IMG/VR virus record: IMGVR_UViG_3300045996_004613
Span: 1 to 38,521 of that record
Reading direction: 5' to 3' (one strand)
Source of the DNA: a virus
Length of the DNA stretch: 38,521 bases
This document shows positions 7,640 through 15,988 of this stretch, piece after piece. The position numbers were made by a program, and so were the translations under genes. Under the pieces are notes generated by a model. The model made no database searches. It saw only the letters and a program-made list of their open reading frames with translations, and had not been told where the DNA came from. Within the stretch, counting starts at the first letter, position 1. Each line of letters starts with the position of its first letter.

Positions 7640-9313
7640 ATGCTGCTGCGCCCCCGCCAGAAAACTTTTACCCAAAACAGTGTTACCGCTTTGTACGAGC
7701 ATGGTAATACGCTTGGCGTTGCCCCGACAGGCAGCGGCAAGACGGTAATGCTGTCTGCGGTAACCGGTGAGGTATTAAAAGATATCGGGGGTAAGGCTTG
7801 TATCCTTGCACACCGTGATGAACTTACGGCGCAGAATTCTAAAAAGTTCAGCAGGGTTAATCCTGATATCAGCACCTCTATTTTTGATGCTACGCAAAAA
7901 TCATGGGATGGAGATACAACTTTTGCAATGGTGCAAACTCTATCCCGCGATAGCAACCTTCCGCTAATTCCAAAACTCTCCCTGCTGGTAATAGATGAAG
8001 CCCACCATGCTATTGCAGATGGTTACCAAAAGATTATCAGGCGTACTTTAGATGTAAATCCAAAATGCTTTATTTACGGAGTTACCGCCACTCCAATGCG
8101 CGGCGATAAGAAGGGCTTGCGGCCAATATTTTCTAATGTCGCAGACCAGATCACTTTAGAGGAAATGATCCGCTCCGGTCATCTGGTGCCGCCACGTACT
8201 TTTGTCGTGGATGTTGGTGTGCAGGAGGAACTGCGCCATCTGCGCACGGTAGCCAGTGATTTCGACATGGGCGAAGTCGATAAGATTATGAATAAACGCC
8301 CTGTTACCAATGCGGTAGTTAGGCATTGGAAAGAACAGGCAGGCAACCGTAAAACTATAGTTTTCTGCTCTACAGTCGATCATGCGCGAAATGTCTGCGA
8401 TGCATTCAATAGCGCAGGTGTAAATTCGGTTCTGGTTCATGGAGAAATGGCCAAGGCAGAGCGTGAGCGCGCACTTGCATCATATGAGCATGGCGACACA
8501 CAGGTTGTTGTAAATGTTGCCGTACTTACGGAAGGCTATGATTATACACCTACATCCTGCGTGGTGTTGCTTCGGCCTTCTTCTTACCGTTCAACAATGA
8601 TCCAGATGGTGGGTCGCGGTTTGCGTACTGTTGACCCTACGGAATTTCCAGGCGTTATCAAAACGGATTGTATCGTTCTGGATTTTGGCACTTCCTCGCT
8701 TATGCACGGGAGGCTGGAGCAGGATATCAGCTTAGAGATTCAGAAATCAGCAAAAGATGCCCCTAAGAAACAATGCCCTGAATGTTGTGCGAAGGTTCCG
8801 GCAAATGCAAGGGAATGCCCTCTGTGTGGCTTTGAATGGCCAAGAGCTGGTGGTGCAAGCTGCGGTGATAGTGAAGAACTATCCGATTTTATCATGTCAG
8901 AAATTGATCTGCTCAAGCGCTCATCATTTAAGTGGTGTGACCTGTTTAGCGATGATGCGGCGCTTATTGCGCAAGGATTTAATGCATGGGGCGGAATATT
9001 TTTCCTTGAGGGCAGATGGTATGCAGTAGGCGGTGGCGAGCACCTTGCTACCACATTACTTGCTGTGGGTGAACGGACAATATGCCTTGCTGCTGCCGAT
9101 GACTGGCTTAACACTTATGAATCCTCTGATAGCGCCCATAAAACCAGACGCTGGCTTACCCAGCCTGCCACTTACAAACAAATCAAGTTCCTGCCAGAGC
9201 ATATGAAAACTGACCACAGCCTTACACGCTACCAGGCATCGGCACTGCTAACTTTCAGGTTCAACAAACAGTCAATCCATAACGTGGTTTTTGGTGCAAG
9301 GGGGGCAGCATGA
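7640..9313 (+). CDS. DEAH-box SF2 helicase with C-terminal zinc ribbon
   Basis: The protein has 557 residues. Motif I APTGSGKT is at 28-35, DEAH at 119-122, motif III TATP at about 149-152, and motif VI QMVGRGLR at 322-329. These define a superfamily-2 helicase of the SSL2/RAD25-like group common in phage replication modules. Cysteines 379, 382, 393 and 396 (CPEC...CPLC) form a zinc ribbon after the helicase core. The C-terminal 150 residues are not recognised. The gene has an AGGAGAAAG RBS and its stop overlaps the next start by four bases. It probably opens DNA during replication or recombination. Confidence 0.9.
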   Translation: MLLRPRQKTFTQNSVTALYEHGNTLGVAPTGSGKTVMLSAVTGEVLKDIGGKACILAHRDELTAQNSKKFSRVNPDISTSIFDATQKSWDGDTTFAMVQTLSRDSNLPLIPKLSLLVIDEAHHAIADGYQKIIRRTLDVNPKCFIYGVTATPMRGDKKGLRPIFSNVADQITLEEMIRSGHLVPPRTFVVDVGVQEELRHLRTVASDFDMGEVDKIMNKRPVTNAVVRHWKEQAGNRKTIVFCSTVDHARNVCDAFNSAGVNSVLVHGEMAKAERERALASYEHGDTQVVVNVAVLTEGYDYTPTSCVVLLRPSSYRSTMIQMVGRGLRTVDPTEFPGVIKTDCIVLDFGTSSLMHGRLEQDISLEIQKSAKDAPKKQCPECCAKVPANARECPLCGFEWPRAGGASCGDSEELSDFIMSEIDLLKRSSFKWCDLFSDDAALIAQGFNAWGGIFFLEGRWYAVGGGEHLATTLLAVGERTICLAAADDWLNTYESSDSAHKTRRWLTQPATYKQIKFLPEHMKTDHSLTRYQASALLTFRFNKQSIHNVVFGARGAA

Positions 9314-9681
9314 GGTGTGCTGTGTGCCTCAGGGCGGATCATGGTTTTGGCTATGTGCCGCCGCCACTGAAAATTGGCAGCGCAGAAGGGCAAAAGCAAT
9401 GGAGGAAATTCTGCTCAAAGCTGTGTCAGGACATTTACGTGCATATCAAACAAATAATGGGAGAAGCGGCAATGATTGATCCTACCATACATGAAAAAGC
9501 AGCAATGCAGGCAGCATTAAAACCACTTGGTGAATATGTGGCATCCATAGGCATGCATCGTGGCCTTGCCAATTATACCAAGGATGAAATCCTCATGCTG
9601 GTCGAAGTGGCAGTCACAGCCTATCACAACCATATGCGAACAGCAGTTGCGGATGATTTTGAAGTGGGTATGCCATTATGA
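9310..9681 (+). CDS. DUF6511-like zinc-binding phage protein
   Basis: The protein has 123 residues. Cys3, Cys6, Cys35 and Cys39 suggest a small zinc site at the N-terminus (CAVC...CSKLC), followed by a helical domain. The pattern matches what I know as DUF6511 in alphaproteobacterial phages. No function is established. It is translationally coupled on both sides (ATGA overlaps) and sits between the helicase and the nuclease, so a part in DNA metabolism is likely by position. Confidence 0.65.
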   Translation: MRCAVCLRADHGFGYVPPPLKIGSAEGQKQWRKFCSKLCQDIYVHIKQIMGEAAMIDPTIHEKAAMQAALKPLGEYVASIGMHRGLANYTKDEILMLVEVAVTAYHNHMRTAVADDFEVGMPL

Positions 9682-10436
9682 TGGATTTTAACCACGGCGA
9701 CAAATTCCATGACCGCGTGAACAAACTGGTAGATGACGCACTTCTTGCAGAGCGTAAGAAACAGGCGCCGCGCGATTACCTTGGTGCCTCCCGCCTTGGT
9801 GTAGAGTGCAGCCGCGCTATCCAATATGAATATTTAAATGTTCCTAAAGATGAGGGTAAAGATTTTGATGGCCAGCTTTTGCGCATCTTTGATACCGGAC
9901 ATTTATTTGAGGATTTATCCATAAGATGGCTTCAGCTTACCGGCTTTGAGCTTTACACCAGGAAAAATGATGGTGGTCAGTTTGGCTTTACTGCTGCAAG
10001 CGGCAGAATCCAAGGCCATGTTGACGGTATTATAAACAGCGCTCCTGCTTCCTTGGGCTTTGTGTTCCCGATGCTGTGGGAACACAAATCCATGAACGAT
10101 AAGAACTGGAAAGATACGGTTAAAAAAGGCGTGGTACTGGCAAAGCCGGTATATGCGGCGCAAGTGGCATTATACCAGGCTTATATGGAGCCGCAGATTC
10201 CAGGCATATCCAGTAACCCAGCTTTATTTACCGCAGTTAATAAGGATACCGAGGAGCTTTATCATGAGCTTATGCCATTTGATTCTGCCCTGGCACAAAC
10301 CATGAGTGATAAGGGAGTAAATATACTTCGCGCCTGTGATGCAGGTGAGCTATTGCCACGCATATTCCATTCCCCATCGTTCCATGTTTGCAAGATGTGC
10401 TCATGGGCTGAAAGATGCTGGAGGGAACCTGCATGA
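9678..10436 (+). CDS. Cas4/RecB-type PD-(D/E)XK exonuclease with four conserved-type cysteines
   Basis: The protein has 252 residues. Nuclease residues appear in order: H75 and E78 (GHLFE), D116 (GHVDG), E135 and K137 (WEHKS), and Q162 (YAAQ). Cys44 near the N-terminus and Cys238, Cys241 and Cys247 at the C-terminus have the arrangement of the iron-sulfur cluster in Cas4 and AddB nucleases. It probably produces single-stranded ends for the Sak4/SSB pair. Two consecutive ATGs (9678 and 9681) could both serve as start. The gene overlaps both neighbours. Confidence 0.85.
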   Translation: MMDFNHGDKFHDRVNKLVDDALLAERKKQAPRDYLGASRLGVECSRAIQYEYLNVPKDEGKDFDGQLLRIFDTGHLFEDLSIRWLQLTGFELYTRKNDGGQFGFTAASGRIQGHVDGIINSAPASLGFVFPMLWEHKSMNDKNWKDTVKKGVVLAKPVYAAQVALYQAYMEPQIPGISSNPALFTAVNKDTEELYHELMPFDSALAQTMSDKGVNILRACDAGELLPRIFHSPSFHVCKMCSWAERCWREPA

Positions 10437-12580
10437 GCAAAGGGTGGGGAGATTTTAATAATGCGGCTGTACAAAATTCTAACCAGAAACAGGTGGATGA
10501 TATCAGGTCACGGGCGCTTGCTAATATCCACGCAATATTACGCTATCTTTTGCCAAATGGCAGATTTCATCATGACCGCTTTGTTGTTGGCAGTACCCAG
10601 GGTGATGCAGGTAAAAGCCTGGTGGTTACTATCACAGGCGATAAGGCTGGCATGTGGCATGATTTTAACACCGGAGAAGGCGGTGATATATTTGATCTAT
10701 GGGCTTCCATTTATAACCTGGATGTAAAGCGCGAGTTTGCAAGGGTTCTAGAGGATATAGAAGGATGGCTAGGTGGCAGTTATGCGGAAACACATAAACC
10801 ATCACATAATGAAAAACCTTTACCTCCCATAGATGAACTTGGCCCGGTAACTGGTAAATGGGATTATAAGGATGCGTATGGTAGCTTAATCGCCTGCGTT
10901 TACCGCTATGATCCGGAAGGCGGCAAGGAATTCCGCCCATGGGATGTTAAAACCCGCAAGTACCAGGCTCCGAGTCCTCGCCCACTTTATAACCAGCCTG
11001 GAATGCTGGCTGAAAAACAGGTGATACTTGTTGAAGGCGAAAAATCTGCACAGAGCCTTATTAATATTGGCATATGCGCAACTACTGCCATGAATGGCGC
11101 AAAAGCCCCGATAGATAAAACCGATTGGTCACCACTTGCTGGCAAGGAAGTGCTTATCTGGCCGGATAAAGATAAAGCAGGCTGGGATTACGCTAATAAT
11201 GTTGCCAAGGCATTGCAAGAAATTGGCGTTGTCAAACTTGCTATTTTACATCCGCCACTGGAAAAAGCAGAAAAATGGGATGCAGCAGATGCAATTGCAG
11301 AAGGCATGGCCATCAGCGATTTTCTGGATACTGCTCATCGTGATGAGGTTCAAACCAAAAAATATTCTATTAACCTCTTCGACTGGACCGGAGAAAATTA
11401 CGAAGGTGATGCTAAAGAAGAAAGGTTCCTGGTAGCGGATACTTTTCCCATAGGAAAAACATCTATCCTGGCTGGCATGGGAGATACAGGCAAAGGATTG
11501 CTAACATTAAATCTTGCCCTGCATGTTGCTACAGGAAGCCCCCAGACTAACAGCATGAGCCCTGAACCTATCGCATTTGGTAATGCGGTAAAGGAATTTG
11601 GCACTGCTGTTATATTAACGGCGGAAGATGACAGGGATGAAATACACCGCAGGCTTGAAAAGCTTGATCCACTAAGGCACCGCAAGGCGCATAATCATAA
11701 ACTTATTATAGTACCTCTGCCAAACGCTGGTGGAGCATTCCCTATCATACAGGAAACCCCAAGCGGGCATGAGCTTACAAAGCACTTTGCTGAAATACGC
11801 AGCCAGCTCTTACAAATCCATGATTTAAAACTTGTCGTATTTGATCCTCTGGCATCATTTACGCAGGCGGATATTAATGCCTCTCCCGCTGCGGGAAGCT
11901 ATGTAACCACCCAACTTGCGGCACTGGCATCCGATACCAAAGCTGCGGTTCTTATAGCGCACCACATGCGCAAACCAGCAAATGGCAAGCCTATAGAGAT
12001 GGCAGAACAGGCGCGGGATGCAATACGTGGAACGAGCGCACTGGTAGATGGGGTGAGGCTTGCCTATGCGTTATGGCCCGCTTCTTCCGAGCATCAGCAT
12101 GCAGTTTATCAATCACTTAAAGAGCCATTTGACCGCAACTCGGTTTACCAGGGCGCGGTGGTAAAATCCAATTCTCCAACAGACAGAACCATACGCACAT
12201 ATTTACGCGATAAAAAAACTGGCCTGCTGGTTGATATTACGCAGAAGCTGAAAGATTTTAAAATGCCTTCAGATGAAATGGAAGAGCTGCTTATCAAGGC
12301 AATAGCACGCTCTGCCAGAAGTGGCCATCCATTTACGCATACCGGTGGCTCCGGCCTTTACAAACAACATAACCGTCTTCCGGCCTGCTTCCACAATTTA
12401 GGACGGAACAAACTTGAAGCTATGGCTATGAAGCTAATGAATGCACGCCCTCCTCTTATTGTTAAAGGTAAAGCCAGCGGTTCAAAAGAAGATAAATGGC
12501 TGGATGTTCCAGAGGGGCCGTTTGCCCGGGGTATCGGTGAATTTGAACATGGTGCGGAGGTATTCCATGATGTCTTATAA
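10433..12580 (+). CDS. Primase-helicase: TOPRIM domain plus RepA-type ATPase
   Basis: The protein has 715 residues from the ATG at 10433, which overlaps the nuclease stop (ATGA). Residues about 196-290 form a TOPRIM domain with VEGEKS (200-205) and PDKDKAG (244-250). A RecA/RepA-type ATPase follows with Walker A GMGDTGKG (348-355) and a Walker B strand (LVVFDP) and an AHH motif further on. This architecture is usual for phage proteins that prime and unwind DNA at an origin, like P4 alpha or RepA/primase fusions. The C-terminal 130 residues are not recognised. A repeat-rich non-coding region follows directly, which is a plausible place for its binding sites. Confidence 0.85.
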   Translation: MSKGWGDFNNAAVQNSNQKQVDDIRSRALANIHAILRYLLPNGRFHHDRFVVGSTQGDAGKSLVVTITGDKAGMWHDFNTGEGGDIFDLWASIYNLDVKREFARVLEDIEGWLGGSYAETHKPSHNEKPLPPIDELGPVTGKWDYKDAYGSLIACVYRYDPEGGKEFRPWDVKTRKYQAPSPRPLYNQPGMLAEKQVILVEGEKSAQSLINIGICATTAMNGAKAPIDKTDWSPLAGKEVLIWPDKDKAGWDYANNVAKALQEIGVVKLAILHPPLEKAEKWDAADAIAEGMAISDFLDTAHRDEVQTKKYSINLFDWTGENYEGDAKEERFLVADTFPIGKTSILAGMGDTGKGLLTLNLALHVATGSPQTNSMSPEPIAFGNAVKEFGTAVILTAEDDRDEIHRRLEKLDPLRHRKAHNHKLIIVPLPNAGGAFPIIQETPSGHELTKHFAEIRSQLLQIHDLKLVVFDPLASFTQADINASPAAGSYVTTQLAALASDTKAAVLIAHHMRKPANGKPIEMAEQARDAIRGTSALVDGVRLAYALWPASSEHQHAVYQSLKEPFDRNSVYQGAVVKSNSPTDRTIRTYLRDKKTGLLVDITQKLKDFKMPSDEMEELLIKAIARSARSGHPFTHTGGSGLYKQHNRLPACFHNLGRNKLEAMAMKLMNARPPLIVKGKASGSKEDKWLDVPEGPFARGIGEFEHGAEVFHDVL

Positions 12581-12606
12581 ATTTAAAATAATAGCATTGG
12601 TTTGCT

Positions 12607-12768
12607 TTCCCGCTTCCCGCATTACCGCCGGGAACGGAAAAATCGGGAACGCATATAAAGTGGCGGGAAAGCTGCAGTTTTACAGCACTTCCATAAAAAA
12701 GCTGCGTTCCCGCTTCCCATTTTTGCTTCCCAGGAAATATCCTTATTTTTCAATGCTTCCCGCTTCCC
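12607..12768. repeat. Cluster of TTCCCGC/GCGGGAA repeats, candidate origin iterons
   Basis: About ten copies of TTCCCGC, GCTTCCC or the complement are packed here. Tandem TTCCCGC copies lie at 12607-12620. CGGGAACG lies at 12629-12636 and 12644-12651, and its complement CGTTCCCG at 12705-12712. GCGGGAA lies at 12663-12669, GCTTCCC at 12725-12731 and a doubled GCTTCCC at 12755-12768. They lie in the 339-base gap right after the primase-helicase gene. Repeats of this kind next to a primase gene are typical of origins recognised by that protein, as in phage P4. A regulator-binding array is the alternative. Confidence 0.5.
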
Positions 12769-12783
12769 TATATACTTACGTAT

Positions 12784-12817
12784 ATATGGGTATGTATTCC
12801 CAGAATCATACCCATAT
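12784..12817. repeat. Strong imperfect hairpin, 11 bp + 4 bp
   Basis: ATATGGGTATG (12784-12794) pairs perfectly with CATACCCATAT (12807-12817). Inside it ATTC (12796-12799) pairs with GAAT (12803-12806), leaving one bulged T and a CCA loop. No T-run follows on either strand, so it is not a standard terminator. It sits 16 bases past the TTCCCGC repeat cluster and could be part of the same origin or a regulator site. The rest of the gap up to 12919 shows only the RBS AAAGGAG of the next gene. Confidence 0.5.
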
Positions 12818-12919
12818 CCGAAACGTGTGCAAAAAACCGGAACCTCCAAATTCTACCGCACGCCAAAATAACTTCCCCACAACAATCATTTTAACTTAAG
12901 CAATCAAAGGAGATAGTTC

Positions 12920-13225
12920 ATGTCTGATTTAAACAATGTTCCTGAAGTAAAATTATGGTGTGCAGTTATTAAGAACGCGTTGTTTGATGCAGGAATTAGT
13001 ACGAGCGGTGGCAAGCTTTCTTATATTCCTGCCAGTTTATCAAAATCCGAAGCACAGGATAGAAAACGGGCAATTCACTTTCTTACGGATGATTCTGGCG
13101 GCTGGAAAGCTTCACGAAAATTAGTGTGTTCCCATGCAATGATTTGTCCTGAACGTTTGAGAAAAAGTGTCCTGCGTATCCTGGCACAATTTAATAATAA
13201 CAATGGAGATAAAAATGACAGGTAA
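12920..13225 (+). CDS. Small phage protein of unknown function
   Basis: The protein has 101 residues and begins after a strong AAAGGAG RBS. I recognise no domain. The C-terminal half is basic and helical (CSHAMICPERLRKSVLRIL), and the segment RKRAIHFLTDDSGGWKASR looks like a small DNA- or RNA-contacting module, but that is only an impression. It begins a three-gene set with overlapping ends (next start 13215 lies inside it) that leads to the DUF6362 gene. Confidence 0.6.
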   Translation: MSDLNNVPEVKLWCAVIKNALFDAGISTSGGKLSYIPASLSKSEAQDRKRAIHFLTDDSGGWKASRKLVCSHAMICPERLRKSVLRILAQFNNNNGDKNDR

Positions 13226-13433
13226 AATTCCGCGTAATCCATACCCATCCAATCTTGCAAAGCTTATCCCGACAAAAGTTGATAGTGAGGAAGTAAAGCG
13301 CCGTGGCTGGCGGGATGAAGGCATACTAGTTGTTAATGAAAACGACAACCGTCTTGGTTGGCCAGAGAAAGAATTCATAAATCAGATAGGAACAAAGCTT
13401 TACGGAAAAAGGAGGACACATCATGAAATATAG
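13215..13433 (+). CDS. Small hypothetical phage protein
   Basis: The protein has 72 residues from the ATG at 13215, which overlaps the previous gene by 11 bases and follows a GGAG RBS. A longer form would need a start well inside the previous gene. The sequence is basic and hydrophilic with no motif I can name. It overlaps the next gene by 11 bases, so all three small genes are probably coupled. Confidence 0.5.
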   Translation: MTGKIPRNPYPSNLAKLIPTKVDSEEVKRRGWRDEGILVVNENDNRLGWPEKEFINQIGTKLYGKRRTHHEI

Positions 13434-13821
13434 ACACACAGAATGGACGGAAGATATGGTGGAAGATAGTTTTCGTGAGGCTGCGCGCACCCTAAAGCGC
13501 TTGTATGTACCTGGCACAAAGCCACAGGGATATTTTAATGCATGGCCGGACGCCATTTACACGGTGTGGGAATTTGAGATGCAGGAAAAACTCCCCTTGC
13601 GCCTCGGCCCACCTTCCGCCGATGCAATTGACCGTATGCATGAAACATTTAACTGGATATCATGGCTTGACAGAGTTGACGAACGCAAGATCATAACTAT
13701 GAGAGCACAAGGCATGCGCTGGAAGAAAATTACGTTTGAAATTGGTTGCAGCCGCACCCATGCATGGGCAATACATAGAAACGCCCTGACAAAAATTGTC
13801 AGGAGATTGAGCCTGGTATAA
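13423..13821 (+). CDS. DUF6362-like HTH protein, possible late-gene regulator
   Basis: The protein has 132 residues. The pattern QGYFNAWPDAIYTVWEFE in the middle, PPSADAIDRMHETFNWISWL after it and a C-terminal helix-turn-helix (RWKKITFEIGCSRTHAWAIH) matches what I know as DUF6362, common in alphaproteobacterial phages. The C-terminus resembles the sigma-70 region 4 fold. The gene closes the early block and stands just before the repeats and the late genes, so a role in turning on late transcription is a reasonable guess but unproven. The RBS is AGGAGG. Confidence 0.7.
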   Translation: MKYRHTEWTEDMVEDSFREAARTLKRLYVPGTKPQGYFNAWPDAIYTVWEFEMQEKLPLRLGPPSADAIDRMHETFNWISWLDRVDERKIITMRAQGMRWKKITFEIGCSRTHAWAIHRNALTKIVRRLSLV

Positions 13822-13823
13822 AA

Positions 13824-13877
13824 ATGTTCAAAGTGTTCAAAGTGTTCAAAGTGTTCAAAATGTTAAAGATGTTCACA
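13824..13877 (+). repeat. Six tandem 9-bp direct repeats (GTGTTCAAA consensus)
   Basis: The 9-bp unit occurs six times without gaps: ATGTTCAAA, three exact GTGTTCAAA copies, then ATGTTAAAG and ATGTTCACA. It begins two bases after the stop of the DUF6362 gene. One unit is close to one DNA helical turn, so a protein could bind the copies on one face. Together with the AT-rich tract that follows it has the form of an iteron origin. A late-promoter activator array or a packaging site are alternatives. Confidence 0.65.
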
Positions 13878-13920
13878 CTCAAAAATTGTACTTAACAAAA
13901 ACCGGAAGAAACGTTAGGTT

Positions 13921-14010
13921 TATAAATATGATGACAAGAATATTATCTACAAAGGTTTTAAATAAATTGTTGTATAAAATCATAAATAACTATTTAAAAA
14001 TAAAAAAGGT
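13921..14010. other. Very AT-rich tract, possible DNA-unwinding element
   Basis: I count 14 G or C in 90 bases (about 16%), far below the surrounding genes. It lies 43 bases after the 9-bp repeats. From 14011 to 14162 I see a doubled ACTTGAC (14080-14096), which may include a -35-like TTGAC, but no convincing -10. A 32-codon ORF at 13928-14026 has only a weak RBS and I do not call it. There is no other feature in the 341-base gap. Confidence 0.4.
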
Positions 14011-14162
14011 ACTCCCTGGCCTATAGCAAATGCGGGTGGGGAAACCGCAGTATTTGCCTAGTGACAGAAATTTTCACTTACTTGACTTTACTTGACCATT
14101 TCGTTTGGAACATGAGCTTCCATAAACCAATGCGCCCAGCATAATTCTTATCAGAAAATTAT

Positions 14163-15425
14163 ATGACGAATAAACTGACCATTGAACACTGGCCAATTGA
14201 TAAACTTGTGCCTTATGCCAGAAATCCTAGGAAAAACGATGATGTGGTTGACCGGATGTGCGGAGCAATCCGTGAGTTCGGATTCAGGATTCCGATAGTT
14301 GCAAAAAGCGATGGGACAGTAATAGATGGTCACTTAAGATTAAAGGCAGCGCGTCAACTAGGACTTGACTTAGTACCTGTTGCGCTTGCCGATGACTTGA
14401 CTGATGCACAGATAAAAGCATTCAGGTTACTTGCAAACCAGTCAGCTAATTGGGCAGAGTGGGATGATGACCTGCTGAAGCTTGAGTTGCAGGATTTACA
14501 GGCACTTGACTTTGACCTTGATTTAACCGGCTTTGATTTAGAAGAAATAGAACAACTGCTTGAAGCAGTTGCACAGGATGGCCTGACTGATGATGACGTG
14601 GCTCCTGCTGTAAATGAGGAGCTTGAGGCAATTACAAAATCTGGTGATGTTTGGGTAATGGGCGATCACCGCCTTATATGTGGTGATTCCACATTACCTG
14701 AAACATTAGAAAAGCTACTTGGCGGCTGCCTTGTGGATATGGTTTTTACCGACCCTCCCTACAATGTGAACTACGGCCAGACCATGAAAGATTCCTTGCG
14801 CGCGGGAAGTGGTAATAAGAATTATGCCGGTAGCAGACCGGGCCGTAAAATTATGAATGATAATCTTGGCGACGATTTTTATGGTTTTCTATTAAAAGCC
14901 TGCCAGGGATTTATCAAGGTATGTAAGGGTGCTATATACATCTGCATGTCTTCTTCCGAATTACATAATCTGCAAAAGGCATTTTTAGAAGCTGGTGGCC
15001 ACTGGTCTACTTTTATCATTTGGTCAAAGAACCATTTTACTATGGGTAAAGCTGATTACCAGCGCCAGTATGAACCAATATTATATGGCTGGCCTGAAGG
15101 ACAGAAACATTACTGGTGCGGGGATAGAAATCAAAGTGACCTTTGGGCTATAAAACGTCCTAATACAAATGACCTGCATCCTACAATGAAACCAGTGGAA
15201 CTGGTACAGAGGGCAATTGAAAATAGCAGCAAAACCCGTGATATTATTTTAGATCCATTTGGTGGTTCCGGCTCTACGCTTATTGCCTGTGAAAAAACAG
15301 GGCGGTCTGCAAGATTAGTAGAACTTGATCCTAAATATTGTGATGTAATTGTAAAGAGGTGGCAGGAATATTCTGGGAAAGAAGCGGTGCTAGAGAGCAA
15401 TGGCGAAGGGTTTGTTGAAGTTTAA
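14163..15425 (+). CDS. ParB-like domain fused to N6-adenine DNA methyltransferase
   Basis: The protein has 420 residues. Residues 1-100 form a ParB/sulfiredoxin-like domain with the DGHLRLKAARQLG motif (about 55-67). The methyltransferase follows with DPPY at 197-200 (motif IV) and, near residue 360, FGGSGSTL (motif I), so the order is that of the beta class. DPPY points to adenine-N6 rather than cytosine-N4 methylation. Such fusions are frequent in phages and prophages, where they protect the genome or alter gene expression; the target sequence is not visible. No clear RBS precedes the ATG. The stop overlaps the convergent DUF6900 gene by four bases. Confidence 0.9.
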   Translation: MTNKLTIEHWPIDKLVPYARNPRKNDDVVDRMCGAIREFGFRIPIVAKSDGTVIDGHLRLKAARQLGLDLVPVALADDLTDAQIKAFRLLANQSANWAEWDDDLLKLELQDLQALDFDLDLTGFDLEEIEQLLEAVAQDGLTDDDVAPAVNEELEAITKSGDVWVMGDHRLICGDSTLPETLEKLLGGCLVDMVFTDPPYNVNYGQTMKDSLRAGSGNKNYAGSRPGRKIMNDNLGDDFYGFLLKACQGFIKVCKGAIYICMSSSELHNLQKAFLEAGGHWSTFIIWSKNHFTMGKADYQRQYEPILYGWPEGQKHYWCGDRNQSDLWAIKRPNTNDLHPTMKPVELVQRAIENSSKTRDIILDPFGGSGSTLIACEKTGRSARLVELDPKYCDVIVKRWQEYSGKEAVLESNGEGFVEV

Positions 15426-15886
15426 GCTTCAACCTGTACCCCGACATATCTTGCGTAACCCATGCCCGATGGATCAATAAAAATAGTTGTGCGTTCTGGT
15501 GCGATAACTTTTATTACACTCCGTAGTCCTAATTCATTACCTGCTAAGTTTTTTAACCATGGATACTCATTCAAAGGCTTGCTTGCAAAGGCATCATATT
15601 GTTTTGCAGTAAAGGTTTTGGTTTTGCAAACCGCTACCGTTTCAATACACTCTGTTACTTCTGCCAAGCTACTTGGCTTGCGCGTGAAAACAACTTTTAC
15701 CGTAGCATCCTGCTTTTTAGCTGCGGCTCCGGCCAGGTATGCACGGGTAAGTGCACTTTTAACAGCCAGTACCGAAGTATCTTTAAAATCAAGACTGTCG
15801 CTATGACGTTCTTCAAGCGTATCAAATAATAATTCTTCTTTAGCAATTGTTTCAAAAAGCTGCTCAATTTCTTTGGTAATTTGCAT
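15422..15886 (-). CDS. DUF6900-like protein, leftward gene between two methyltransferases
   Basis: The protein has 154 residues from the ATG at 15886, chosen because AAGGGAG lies 7 bases upstream; a longer form from 15910 has no RBS. Residues 10-55 carry the segment IAKEELLFDTLEERHSDSLD followed by a helix ending in AYLAG, the pattern of DUF6900. The C-terminal half is a small alpha-beta segment of unknown type. It is the only leftward gene among the late methyltransferase genes, which makes it look like an independently transcribed insertion. Its family has no established role. Confidence 0.6.
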   Translation of the reverse strand: MQITKEIEQLFETIAKEELLFDTLEERHSDSLDFKDTSVLAVKSALTRAYLAGAAAKKQDATVKVVFTRKPSSLAEVTECIETVAVCKTKTFTAKQYDAFASKPLNEYPWLKNLAGNELGLRSVIKVIAPERTTIFIDPSGMGYARYVGVQVEA

Positions 15887-15988
15887 AATTGTACTCCCTT
15901 GGTTGTTCATATGTACATGATTGCCTGGAAATAGATATTAATCAAGTCAATTGCAGAAGAAATAACCATTAAATATCAATAGATTACA

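Noticed and set aside
12622-12849. A leftward 75-codon ORF in the same gap.
   Set aside because: It is made of the complement of the same repeats and has no clear RBS or recognisable domain.
12567-12899. An ORF of 110 codons after the primase-helicase gene, with GGAGG six bases before ATG-ATG.
   Set aside because: The RBS falls in coding sequence of the primase gene, the product has no protein-like pattern, and the sequence is built on the TTCCCGC repeats and the hairpin. I treat it as chance, with some doubt because of the RBS.
13928-14026. A 32-codon ORF in the AT-rich tract.
   Set aside because: It has only a poorly spaced AGG before it, its codons are those expected of any AT-rich DNA, and the tract makes better sense as an unwinding region.
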